Below are positions 23,728-31,853 of a stretch of DNA of 54,431 nucleotides, one piece after another. The notes below the pieces were generated by a model. That model did no database searches, had not been told where the DNA came from, and saw only the letters and a list, made by a program, of their open reading frames with translations. Numbering within the stretch: position 1 is the stretch's first letter; every line of letters begins with the position of its first letter. The DNA is from CAIJKW01 sp964443365 (GTDB lineage Bacteria; Patescibacteriota; Minisyncoccia; Phycocordibacterales; CAIZLB01), in assembly GCA_964443365.1 (NCBI GenBank), contig CAYUCM010000001.1:1-54431 (forward strand), given 5' to 3'. The position numbers were made by a program, and so were the translations under genes.

Positions 23728-24348
23728 ATGATTGGATATCTAAAAGGAAAACCTGTCTACAGAGACGCAAAATTTGTTATTTTAAACACCGGCGGAGATG
23801 TTTTTGGTGTTGGATACAAAGTATATACAACATCTGATGTCCTTATGGGTATGAATAATGAATCAGGTGACAGTGGTGACACCATAGAACTTTGGATACA
23901 CACCGTCGTCAAAGATGACGCCATTGATCTTTATGGATTTAACAAAAGAGATGATTTAAATTTCTTTGAACTTTTACTAACCGTATCTGGAATAGGGCCA
24001 AAATCTGCTTTAAATATACTAAATTTGGCAAACACAAAGAACATAAGCCAAGCTATTCAAACTGGAGACACCTCATATTTGACCAAAATATCAGGTATTA
24101 GCAAAAAAATCGCAGATAAAATAGTTTTGGAGCTTAAGGGTAAGGTGGACGATATGTATGATGATGAGCTTGACAATGTGGTCAATAAAAACAAAAATAG
24201 CATCGAGGTTGAAGCACTAGAGGCCCTTAAATCTCTTGGCTACACTCAAAAAGAAGCAAAGGATGCGCTTGATAATGTATCGCAGGAAATCAAAAACTCA
24301 AAGGATATAGGCGTCATAATTAAAGCAACGCTCAAGATGTTAAACTAG
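23728..24348 (+). CDS. ruvA: Holliday junction branch migration protein RuvA
   Basis: RuvA binds four-way junctions and recruits RuvB. The 206-residue product has the OB-fold start MIGYLKGKPVYRD, the FELLLTVSGIGPKSALNIL helix-hairpin-helix (about 88-106), a second HhH (LTKISGISKKIADKIVLELKGK, about 119-140) and a C-terminal domain III (ALEALKSLGYTQKEAKDAL) that contacts RuvB. The start is at MIGYLKG, not six codons earlier. mutM follows after eight bases, likely in the same transcript. Confidence 0.95.
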   Translation: MIGYLKGKPVYRDAKFVILNTGGDVFGVGYKVYTTSDVLMGMNNESGDSGDTIELWIHTVVKDDAIDLYGFNKRDDLNFFELLLTVSGIGPKSALNILNLANTKNISQAIQTGDTSYLTKISGISKKIADKIVLELKGKVDDMYDDELDNVVNKNKNSIEVEALEALKSLGYTQKEAKDALDNVSQEIKNSKDIGVIIKATLKMLN

Positions 24349-24356
24349 TTAAATTA

Positions 24357-25349
24357 ATGCCGGAATTACCAGAAGTACAAACAACCGTTAATGGACTCAA
24401 CAAAAAAGTTAAGGGATTCAAAATAACTCAAGTTTGGAGTTCTTATAATAGTTCATATTATAAATCAAAAGAGAATATAAAAAATCTCGCTTTTTTTGAC
24501 GAATTTAAATCAAGAATTACGGGCGCCACAATTTTAAAATCAGAACGACGCGGAAAAAATATTTTAATTCACTTAAATAACGATGAAACAATTCTAATTC
24601 ACATGAAAATGACGGGGCATTTAATGTTTGGTGAGTATGTTTTTTCTAATAACAAAATGGACGAGAAGGATCCATGGAAGCCACAAAACCCCAAGAACAA
24701 GGCCTTGAACGACCCATTTAATAGAAACATAAGATTTGTTTTGTCTTTAGAAAAAGACGGGGCAAACGTGAATGCGGGTGCAAAAAATACAAATAAAACA
24801 ACAAAAAAGGTAGCGGGGGCTGAAAAACACCTCGTACTTTCTGACACAAGAAAATTTGCAAAAATAACTGTTCATAAAAGTAATACAGCGAGCCACTCCC
24901 CCGATCTATCTCATCTTGGACCAGAGCCTCTAGATAAGTCTTTTGATTTTAATGTTTTTAAGAAGCAGATTTTTAAAAAACCAACTGGCAAAATCAAGAC
25001 GGTTCTTTTAGACCAAACAATAATCGCAGGTATTGGAAACATATATTCTGATGAATCTTTGTGGTTAGCGGGAATTCACCCGGAAAGACTCGTTAAAAAT
25101 ATTAAGGAGAATGAATTGAAAAAACTTTATCAATCTGTAATTTTGGTTTTGAAACATGGAATAGATTTTGGAGGAGATTCAATGTCGGATTATAGAAATA
25201 TCGATGGAGAAAAAGGTGGTTTTCAAGAAAGACATAACGTTTACAGAAAAAATAAAGAGAAGTGTGGCAAGCGCGGATGCGAGGGTTTTATTAAAAGAAT
25301 TGTTGTTGGTGGAAGAGGCACACACCTTTGCGATAAGCATCAAGTTTAA
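24357..25349 (+). CDS. mutM: Formamidopyrimidine-DNA glycosylase
   Basis: MutM excises oxidised purines such as 8-oxoguanine. The N terminus MPELPEVQTT gives catalytic Pro2 and Glu3; LIHMKMTGHL and a GIGNIYSDESLWLAGIHP helix-two-turn-helix follow. The zinc finger is variant: C-x4-C-x16-C-x2-H (CGKRGC ... LCDKH) instead of four cysteines. A Lys/Asn-rich insert of about 40 residues (about 98-160) lengthens the protein to 330. The stop overlaps the stop of the convergent methyltransferase. Confidence 0.94.
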   Translation: MPELPEVQTTVNGLNKKVKGFKITQVWSSYNSSYYKSKENIKNLAFFDEFKSRITGATILKSERRGKNILIHLNNDETILIHMKMTGHLMFGEYVFSNNKMDEKDPWKPQNPKNKALNDPFNRNIRFVLSLEKDGANVNAGAKNTNKTTKKVAGAEKHLVLSDTRKFAKITVHKSNTASHSPDLSHLGPEPLDKSFDFNVFKKQIFKKPTGKIKTVLLDQTIIAGIGNIYSDESLWLAGIHPERLVKNIKENELKKLYQSVILVLKHGIDFGGDSMSDYRNIDGEKGGFQERHNVYRKNKEKCGKRGCEGFIKRIVVGGRGTHLCDKHQV

Positions 25350-25882
25350 AGACTAAACAGAATGATACCAGCGGTCACAGAGACATTTAAAGACTCCTTC
25401 TCTCCCGCCATAGGTATTTCTGCTATATAATCGGCATATTTTAAAAGAGTTTTAGAAAGCCCGTCAACCTCGTTACCAAAAACAAATGCCAATTTTTCAG
25501 CGCGCAGGTTTTTTATTTTTTTATAATCGATGGATTTTGGCGCCTGCTCTACGGCAACAATTTTATAGCCTTCTTTTTTAATTTTCTTAAAAAGCGCAGC
25601 GTGCGTTTTAAAATATTCCCAGGGAATAGTTTTTTCTGCCCCTAGGGCAGTTTTAGCAATTTGACTATCTGGACGATTAAATTTATCCAAAGGTCTTGGC
25701 GAATACCCAGACAGATACACCATAGAAACACCCGCCGCGTCTGATGTTCTAAAGATAGAGCCAATATTATAGGAGCTTCTTATGTCTGGCAAAACAACCG
25801 CTATTTTAAAAGACGGCTTTGTGTCTAGCTCAACTTTTTTAAGGGAAGGCTTGGGTTTTTTGTTGGTTTTAGTATTGGACAT
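25346..25882 (-). CDS. SpoU/TrmH-family RNA 2'-O-methyltransferase
   Basis: The family uses S-adenosylmethionine to methylate ribose in rRNA or tRNA through a knotted fold. The 178-residue product shows motif 1 SSYNIGSIFRTSDAAG (about 35-50), motif 2 FVFGNEVDGLS (about 133-143) and motif 3 IPMAGEKESLNVSVTAGI (about 155-172). The N terminus is a short Lys/Pro-rich tail. There is no dimerisation extension, so the target is unknown. Confidence 0.92.
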   Translation of the reverse strand: MSNTKTNKKPKPSLKKVELDTKPSFKIAVVLPDIRSSYNIGSIFRTSDAAGVSMVYLSGYSPRPLDKFNRPDSQIAKTALGAEKTIPWEYFKTHAALFKKIKKEGYKIVAVEQAPKSIDYKKIKNLRAEKLAFVFGNEVDGLSKTLLKYADYIAEIPMAGEKESLNVSVTAGIILFSL

Positions 25883-25942
25883 TTTCTTATTTTTTGATAT
25901 AGTTCTAACATTATTTGAATTTGTTTACAAATTTAAATGATT

Positions 25943-25959
25943 AACCCCGCAAGGGGTTA
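25943..25959. repeat. Small GNRA-capped hairpin before tRNA-Lys
   Basis: AACCCC, loop GCAA, GGGGTT lies immediately upstream of the tRNA. There is no T run; it could be a processing or leader element. Confidence 0.5.
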
Positions 25960-25960
25960 T

Positions 25961-26033
25961 CCGCCCGTAGCTCAGATGGTAGAGCACCTGCCTTTTAAGC
26001 AGAGGGTCGTAGGTTCGATTCCTACCGGGCGGA
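25961..26033 (+). tRNA. tRNA-Lys(TTT)
   Basis: The acceptor CCGCCCG pairs with CGGGCGG, the D arm is GCTCAGATGGTAGAGC, the anticodon loop CTTTTAA gives TTT, and the T arm is GTAGGTTCGATTCCTAC. Discriminator A; CCA is not encoded. Confidence 0.95.
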
Positions 26034-26379
26034 CATTGAATTGTATTTCCAAGCAATAACACGGCGGCGGTAGTGGTAACAGCCACATGAAGTATGCAAA
26101 ACAAGAGACAACATCCAAAAAACACCAGACCAATACAGGCTGGTGTTTTTGGGTATTATCTCTGTTTTTCTAAATGCAAACGACTGGCATTTAGAAATTT
26201 GATATCCTAAAGGGTGTATAGTCGGCGCCAATTCAGCCTTGTTTTATTGAATTTACTAGTTATTTTATGCGTATTCTCCACGCCTTTAGATGTGTGTTTT
26301 GGTAATGCAAGTCACTTGCGTTTGACCTGTTATTTCACCTGTATTTAACCCATCACCTCGTCTATATTTACCACCCTCA
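26034..26379. other. Non-coding stretch with hairpins after tRNA-Lys
   Basis: I see no credible gene in these 346 bases. The stretch holds a short GTGG/CCAC hairpin near 26075, a terminator at 26117-26150, an 11-bp hairpin at 26167-26197 (TTTCTAAATGC and its complement) and a GCAAG/CTTGC hairpin near 26310. A near-repeat ACCTGTTATTT / ACCTGTATTTA lies near 26320-26345. Confidence 0.6.
26115..26153 (+). terminator. Terminator downstream of tRNA-Lys
   Basis: AAAAACACCAG pairs exactly with CTGGTGTTTTT around an 11-base loop and is flanked by CC/GG that could extend it. It probably ends the tRNA-Lys transcript. Confidence 0.8.
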
Positions 26380-27171
26380 TTACAAACCCAACGTCATCCT
26401 CTCCAACTCCACCATCAAATCCCCTTCGCCCCGGTGTGCATCGTGATAAATTAAAACCAGCTGTTTTAAAATAGAATTCAACTCATCATCACCCCACGAC
26501 AATGATGCCTTTTTGGATTTTTGAAAAACATAAGGAGAAAGCCCTGCGTTTTTAGCACCCCCCGCATCCTTACAGTTTTTTGCCAAAAAGACAGATTTAA
26601 ATTGCCACCACAAAACTCCATGTATTTCCTCTCCCGCAAGCTCGGCTTCTTTTAATTTTTGAAATTCTTGCCACGCCAAAGCTTTGTTTCTAATAGCAAA
26701 GTTTTCAGCAAAAGCAAAAGATGTTGGTCTTTCTTTTTTAAGTGATAAAGTTTGATTTGTACGATTTTCCCCAGCCGAAGATTCGTCAAAATGAAAAACC
26801 TTAAAAGCGTACTTTTCTAGCTTTTTTAAATTTGGGGCAGACATCTTTTCCTCGACAATAATCCAAGCGTGATCACTTTCCTTAAAATTTTCTAAGTTTT
26901 TTATCAAGAAATCTGAAATTTCTGAGTTTGCATTATTGGCCGACTTTGATGCACCGGCACTTAGTGTTATCAATCTATCTAAAACAACAATATATTTTGC
27001 CAAAAACAAACCCTGACTAGACAAAAGCTCGTTTAATAAATCCAAAGACGCACCGTCCTCATTTATTTTATACAAAGAAACATCAGGCTGTTTCTTTTGC
27101 ATTATAGAAACAAGCTCGTTTTGCTTAGCTTTTATTTTATCTATATTTGTTCCGTGTATGAGGTATAGCAT
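26380..27171 (-). CDS. holA: DNA polymerase III delta subunit (short form)
   Basis: HolA loads the sliding clamp within the clamp-loader complex. The 263-residue protein starts MLYLIHGTNIDKIKAKQNEL, the usual HolA opening, and continues with LLNELLSSQGLFLAKYIVVLDRL and a C-terminal RGEGDLMVELERMTL helix. It is about 70-80 residues shorter than typical HolA, mainly in the middle. It follows polA by about ten bases but has its own TGATAAAAT six bases before the ATG. Confidence 0.88.
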   Translation of the reverse strand: MLYLIHGTNIDKIKAKQNELVSIMQKKQPDVSLYKINEDGASLDLLNELLSSQGLFLAKYIVVLDRLITLSAGASKSANNANSEISDFLIKNLENFKESDHAWIIVEEKMSAPNLKKLEKYAFKVFHFDESSAGENRTNQTLSLKKERPTSFAFAENFAIRNKALAWQEFQKLKEAELAGEEIHGVLWWQFKSVFLAKNCKDAGGAKNAGLSPYVFQKSKKASLSWGDDELNSILKQLVLIYHDAHRGEGDLMVELERMTLGL

Positions 27172-27177
27172 TTTAGT

Positions 27178-27186
27178 ATTTTATCA
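27178..27186 (-). promoter_or_regulatory. Extended -10 of holA
   Basis: The minus strand reads TGATAAAAT, six bases (actaaa), then ATG at 27171. It overlaps the 3' end of polA. Confidence 0.55.
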
Positions 27187-29613
27187 TAAACCCTCCATCT
27201 CGCTCCAATTCTCACCAATATTAGAAGATGTCATCAAAGGAACACCATTTGACTGCTCGTCACTTAAAACATCCTGCATTTTTTCTTGAATAATTTTGGT
27301 GATTTGATTTATAAACTCCTTATTATCCTCAACTTCAAAAACTAATTCATCATGAACTTGTAACAACATTTTTACACGCCCCTGCGCGCCGTTTTTGGGA
27401 TCGTTTATATAATCATAAATTTTACGCATGCTAATTTTAAGGATATCAGCAGAAGTTCCTTGTACCGGCGCATTAATAGCCATTCTTTCAGCCGCCGCAC
27501 GTATAAAAGGAAGCCTTGATTTTATTCCCTCAAAATATCTTCTTCTTCCAAACAAGGTCTCTGTATAGCCCTTTTGCCCAGCCAGCTTTTTGGTATTTTC
27601 CAAATAATCAGCAATACCAGAAAAAGTTTTAAAATATTCATTATAAAAGTTTTGGGCTTCTTCCTTGGTACTTTCCAAATTTCCCCTTAATGCATTAACT
27701 CCCATACCATATAAAATTCCAAAATTAATAACCTTGGCCTTTCTTCTCATGTCTTTTGTAACATCTTCTTCTTTCACGCCAAACACTCTTGAAGCAACAC
27801 CAGTGTGAACATCCTGCCCTTTCTTAAAGATTTCAATTAAATTTTTATCTCCAGAGAGTACCGCCGCAATTCTTAATTCAATTTGCGAATAATCAAAAGA
27901 CATAAGCTTAAAGCCTTTTTGTGCGATAAAAGCACCGCGCACCCTTCTTCCAAGCTCTGTCTTAATCGGTATGTTTTGCAAATTTGGATTTTGCGATGAC
28001 ATTCTTCCTGTTGTTGTTCCCGCTTGTAAAAACCTAGCATGAAGCCTGCCTTCTGAATCTGTTAGCGTTGGGAGTGTGTCTACATAAGTGGAGAGTAGTT
28101 TTGCAAGCTCTCTATATTCTAATATTTTATCTATTATGGGATGAGCTCCTTTTAATTTTTCAAGCTCAGACTCTTTTGTAGAACGAGCTCCTCCAGCCGT
28201 CTTCTTCATTCTCTTTCCAGATTCAAGCAGAGACATTAAATTCATTTCGTCAAAAAGAACGCCCGAGAGTTGCTTTGGGGAATCTATATTAAATTCCCTA
28301 CCCGCCATACTCCAAATTTCTTTTTCTAATCTGGAAAGTTCCTTGTGATAATCTTCAGAAAGTTTTGCTAGAAATTTTTTATCGAGCAAAATTCCATTCT
28401 CCTCTATTTGTTTAACAACAGGAATTAGTGGAATTTCTATTTCATTTAAAACAAATTCAAGGCCCTGCTTTTTAATCTCTCCCATTAAATATTTTTCTGC
28501 GTCTTCATATTTTTTTGTCTTTGTATAACGCAAAACATCTTCATACGACGGATTAGTGATTGTGGAATTTAAAACCCAAAGCGCCAAACACACTTTTTGT
28601 TTTTGTTCCTCAGAAATGTTTTCAACCTTATTTATAGGCTCTTTTTGAACGTCTTCACCCTTTCCCTTTTCCAATACACCTCGCAATCTTTGCCCAAGAG
28701 TTCTGAATTCAAATTCGTCAAATATTGATTGAACCTTGTTTACATCAAGAGTCTCAGTCCACGTCTTTTGAGGAATTTCAAAATCTATTGAAGCATCCCT
28801 TCTTATTGTTGCAAGCATTTTGCTAAATTTTGCTTCCTCCTCGCCATTAACAAGCAGGTCAAATATTCTCTCTGTTACACCAAGTTTTTTAAAATCCGCT
28901 CTAATTTTTAAATTGTCTTTTTCAGATTTTTTAGAGTCTTCAATTTTTTTGTAAAGATTTTCAATAGTATGAAAATTAGAGATTAAAGTAGTGGCTGTTT
29001 TTTCTCCAATACCAACAATTCCAATAATGTTATCAGAAGTATCACCTCTAAGACCCTTATAGTCTGGCAAATATTGAGGTTCAAAACCAAAACGATCAAT
29101 GACCGCCTGTTCATCGTATAAAACAGTATCCTTTATTCCTTTTTTTAAAGTAAAAACAATAACCTCCTTTTTTCTTATAAGTTGCATGGTGTCCATATCC
29201 CCAGATGCAATTATAATCTTCAGGTTTTTTTCATCTTTTGTTTTTTCTACAATTGTTCCCAAAATATCATCCGCCTCAAAACCAGGTTTATCATAAATTG
29301 GAATATTAAACGATTCAAAAATATTTCTTGATAGTTTTAACTGTTCAACCAACTCATCATCGCTCTTTTTTCTACCAGCCTTATAATCCTTATAGGCCTC
29401 ATGTCTATATGTTGGCTGAGGTAAATCATAACAAGCCACAATATAATCTGGATTAAATTTTTCAATAATTCCAATTAGCATTGACGAAAGACCATACAGC
29501 GCACCGGTTGGAACACCCTTGGATGAAGAAAAATCAGGCAAGGCGTGATATCCTCTATGAATTATTGCATGAGAATCAAGTAATACTAACGTTTTTTCCT
29601 TATTGTTGGTCAT
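27184..29613 (-). CDS. polA: DNA polymerase I without proofreading domain
   Basis: The 809-residue enzyme has a 5'-3' exonuclease domain (about 1-310; LLDSHAIIHRGYHALP, YKAGRKK, GDMDTMQL, GLRGDTSDNIIGIVGIGEKTA) and a family A polymerase domain (about 400-809) with motif A FDYSQIELR, motif B RRKAKVINFGILYGMG and motif C LLQVHDELV (about 750-758). The stretch between them is short and lacks the 3'-5' exonuclease DxE and YxxxD motifs, so proofreading is presumably absent. Roles are Okazaki-fragment maturation and repair. An extended -10 eight bases before the ATG overlaps the tsaE end. Confidence 0.95.
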   Translation of the reverse strand: MTNNKEKTLVLLDSHAIIHRGYHALPDFSSSKGVPTGALYGLSSMLIGIIEKFNPDYIVACYDLPQPTYRHEAYKDYKAGRKKSDDELVEQLKLSRNIFESFNIPIYDKPGFEADDILGTIVEKTKDEKNLKIIIASGDMDTMQLIRKKEVIVFTLKKGIKDTVLYDEQAVIDRFGFEPQYLPDYKGLRGDTSDNIIGIVGIGEKTATTLISNFHTIENLYKKIEDSKKSEKDNLKIRADFKKLGVTERIFDLLVNGEEEAKFSKMLATIRRDASIDFEIPQKTWTETLDVNKVQSIFDEFEFRTLGQRLRGVLEKGKGEDVQKEPINKVENISEEQKQKVCLALWVLNSTITNPSYEDVLRYTKTKKYEDAEKYLMGEIKKQGLEFVLNEIEIPLIPVVKQIEENGILLDKKFLAKLSEDYHKELSRLEKEIWSMAGREFNIDSPKQLSGVLFDEMNLMSLLESGKRMKKTAGGARSTKESELEKLKGAHPIIDKILEYRELAKLLSTYVDTLPTLTDSEGRLHARFLQAGTTTGRMSSQNPNLQNIPIKTELGRRVRGAFIAQKGFKLMSFDYSQIELRIAAVLSGDKNLIEIFKKGQDVHTGVASRVFGVKEEDVTKDMRRKAKVINFGILYGMGVNALRGNLESTKEEAQNFYNEYFKTFSGIADYLENTKKLAGQKGYTETLFGRRRYFEGIKSRLPFIRAAAERMAINAPVQGTSADILKISMRKIYDYINDPKNGAQGRVKMLLQVHDELVFEVEDNKEFINQITKIIQEKMQDVLSDEQSNGVPLMTSSNIGENWSEMEGL

Positions 29614-29621
29614 TTACCAAG

Positions 29622-29630
29622 ATTATAGCA
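29622..29630 (-). promoter_or_regulatory. Extended -10 of polA
   Basis: The minus strand reads TGCTATAAT, eight bases (cttggtaa), then ATG at 29613. It lies within the last codons of tsaE. Confidence 0.65.
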
Positions 29631-30141
29631 TCATTCCATTTATCTGGTTAGGATTTGGACTAAAGAACATTTTTCTTGTGTTTTCGTCAATAAATTCAAA
29701 TTCTATTATTGGCGAATCTTTTGGTAGTACGTCCAAATCAGCCACCATTTCTGGCCACTCAAAACAAATTAAATTCTTTGGATTTTTAAGAGTATTTTCA
29801 AAATCAATTGATAAAATCTCTTTGGCGGACTCTAAACGAAAGGCATCGATATGAATCAGCGTGTCAAAAGGTATAATCAAATCATTATTTATTTGATCTT
29901 TTTTAATTTTATATCTTTTTTCTATCGAAAATGTAGGACTGGTTATTTCCTCCTCAACACCTAAAAGTAAACCTAGTTTTTTTGTGAAGGTTGTTTTTCC
30001 AGAACCCAAATCACCCCTTAAAACAAGCACTGTTGCTAGATTGTCTTTTTGAGAAGTGGCGCTTTCTTTGATTAATTCGTTCAGAACAGTTTCTGCAAAA
30101 GCCAGTGTGTCATCTACAGAATACGATGTAAAATTAATCAT
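29623..30141 (-). CDS. tsaE: tRNA threonylcarbamoyladenosine ATPase TsaE
   Basis: TsaE is the ATPase of the t6A37 tRNA modification complex (with TsaB and TsaD). From ATG 30141 the 172-residue product starts MINFTSYSVDDTLAFAETV and shows the Walker A GDLGSGKTTFTKKLG (about 43-57), SPTFSIEKRY, HIDAFRL and LICFEWPEM motifs of the family. An upstream start at 30237 would overlap the preceding gene by 80 bases and was not chosen. tsaB and tsaD are not in the window. Confidence 0.93.
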   Translation of the reverse strand: MINFTSYSVDDTLAFAETVLNELIKESATSQKDNLATVLVLRGDLGSGKTTFTKKLGLLLGVEEEITSPTFSIEKRYKIKKDQINNDLIIPFDTLIHIDAFRLESAKEILSIDFENTLKNPKNLICFEWPEMVADLDVLPKDSPIIEFEFIDENTRKMFFSPNPNQINGMML

Positions 30142-30157
30142 TTTTGGTATTGTTTGA

Positions 30158-31432
30158 TTATTTTCTATCCATGAGTGGTTTAACCCTGGTTTCATATGCT
30201 CTTTTTCTTCCGGCTTCATCAAGTTTTGAAAATTCAACTATTACCCGAAGAATCGCGTGATTATGATCACTAATATTATAAAGAGCGCTATCAAATTTTC
30301 TTTGACTAGGTTTTCCACCCTCCATTAAATTTGGATCGTTTGGATCAATGGATTTTTTTACATCTTTATCAAATTGATCATAGTCAAAAGTGGACATGTT
30401 TCCCTTACCCTCTTTTGTATACTCTCTGAATGACTTTACCCCACCGAGTTTTCCGTAAGCAGGAAAAACACCCTCGCGTGTAACCATCAGCCTGTAGTAA
30501 ACAAAAGAATCTACAGGTATACCTTGATTGGCGTGACTTTCCATTATTTGAAGAGCATAAACATTGTTTTTAGCATCCCAACCAATAATTCCATGTTTAA
30601 TAGCCATATTTGTCGCTGGATTTAGGATTAGGGTTGATTTTTTTGTAGGCAAACCATTCTCAACACCAGTAAACGCACCAAGATATTGTTTTATTTTTTC
30701 TCCCGGACCCTCCTGGCTTGCGTAAGTTCCATTTCTTTCCTTGCTAGGGGTTGCTTTATTTACCTCAGAATTCTGGTTTGTAGCCGAGCTATGATTCTCT
30801 GGAGTTTCTTTTGATGTAGTTTCATTTTCTGTATCAACACTTAACCTTATTTTTATACCATAAGTTCCATCCTCCCTCTTTTCAACACCAACACCCGGAG
30901 AAAAAGTAACGTCATTTTTGGTTTTCTGATTGCAGGCAACTAAAGCCAAAGGAAAGGCCACCGCCAAAGCAACACCCTTTTTTGTATATCTTTGAAAGAA
31001 ACTTATTTTTCCACCTTCGTCGTTTTCAGAACCCTCACCCTCGGCATCAGACACTTCTGATAATACGGTTTCTGTTTCTTGACCGCCTTCTGATGGTGAA
31101 GCTTCACCCTCATCAACAAACAGACCATCTGTAAAATCAAATACAGGCTCTCCTGGAGAAAGGTCTGTATTTGAAAGATCGGGTAGTTCATCTTCAAAAT
31201 CCTTGATAAAAGCCCCTGGATCTAATTTGAGTTGGTTTTCAGCAAAGACAAACTCAGGGGAAGAATAATTAAGATTAATATCTTCCAATGCTTTTAACTC
31301 GCCTTCTATATTTAGACCACTCCCAATTGCATCTGAGTTTGTTGTTACTGAACCCTGAGATTCAACACCAACTTCTGTGCTTTCAGCACCAACCTCCGGA
31401 ACTTCTGTTTTGTGTTTGAAGAAATTAAACAT
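30158..31432 (-). CDS. Unknown acidic protein with internal membrane segment (424 aa)
   Basis: I do not recognise it. The first 145 residues are acidic and low in complexity (many Glu, Ser, Gly). A single hydrophobic helix follows (about 150-168, KKGVALAVAFPLALVAC) with a lipobox-like LVAC in the middle of the protein, then a Ser/Thr/Asn-rich linker and a globular C-terminal region (about 240-424, with GIIGWDAKNNVYALQIMESH). It probably has an Nin-Cout topology with a cytoplasmic acidic tail. It precedes tsaE by 16 bases and follows the 100-aa gene after a terminator. Confidence 0.75.
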   Translation of the reverse strand: MFNFFKHKTEVPEVGAESTEVGVESQGSVTTNSDAIGSGLNIEGELKALEDINLNYSSPEFVFAENQLKLDPGAFIKDFEDELPDLSNTDLSPGEPVFDFTDGLFVDEGEASPSEGGQETETVLSEVSDAEGEGSENDEGGKISFFQRYTKKGVALAVAFPLALVACNQKTKNDVTFSPGVGVEKREDGTYGIKIRLSVDTENETTSKETPENHSSATNQNSEVNKATPSKERNGTYASQEGPGEKIKQYLGAFTGVENGLPTKKSTLILNPATNMAIKHGIIGWDAKNNVYALQIMESHANQGIPVDSFVYYRLMVTREGVFPAYGKLGGVKSFREYTKEGKGNMSTFDYDQFDKDVKKSIDPNDPNLMEGGKPSQRKFDSALYNISDHNHAILRVIVEFSKLDEAGRKRAYETRVKPLMDRK

Positions 31433-31480
31433 ATTTTTATCGATTTATTACTATACCAAGTATTATATACCAAATTTAAT

Positions 31481-31515
31481 AAAACAAAACACCCCGCTTG
31501 AGGTGTTTTGTTTTG
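31481..31515 (-). terminator. Terminator after the gene at 31536
   Basis: AAAACAAAACACC pairs with its exact complement (13 bp) around ccgcttga. The tail is of the TTTTGTTTT type on either strand; here it ends the leftward two-gene unit 34019-31536. Confidence 0.8.
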
Positions 31516-31535
31516 TAAAAAACCAACCTATACCC

Positions 31536-31838
31536 CTATTCCTCTATTTGCTTTAAAGTTTCATCGTCTGTAGCAAGTTCCAAAACAGCCTCGTCCAAAT
31601 CATTACCTAGTTTTTGTTCTGCTTTTTTTACAAAAGCAATGTCATCCGCTGTTTCTTCTTCCTCTGTTGGTCTTTTAATAGCTTCTACCTCTTGGCAAAC
31701 AGGGTCTAATTCTTTTGCTATTTCCGCTGTGTCATCCTTGATTTGCTGTACCCTTTTTGCGAGAAAGGCTTCTAATTCTTCCCCTGTTAATCCCTTGATA
31801 TCATCAGCCGTTATTGGTGTTGTGTTATTTTGTTGCAT
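31536..31838 (-). CDS. Unknown small acidic helical protein (100 aa)
   Basis: I do not recognise it. The protein is almost entirely helical and acidic, e.g. TADDIKGLTGEELEAFLAKRVQQ and EAIKRPTEEEETADD, with no membrane segment. It follows the 721-residue coiled-coil gene by 15 bases and is probably cotranscribed with it; a strong terminator comes right after. Confidence 0.7.
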   Translation of the reverse strand: MQQNNTTPITADDIKGLTGEELEAFLAKRVQQIKDDTAEIAKELDPVCQEVEAIKRPTEEEETADDIAFVKKAEQKLGNDLDEAVLELATDDETLKQIEE

Positions 31839-31853
31839 GATTTTTATTTGGTT

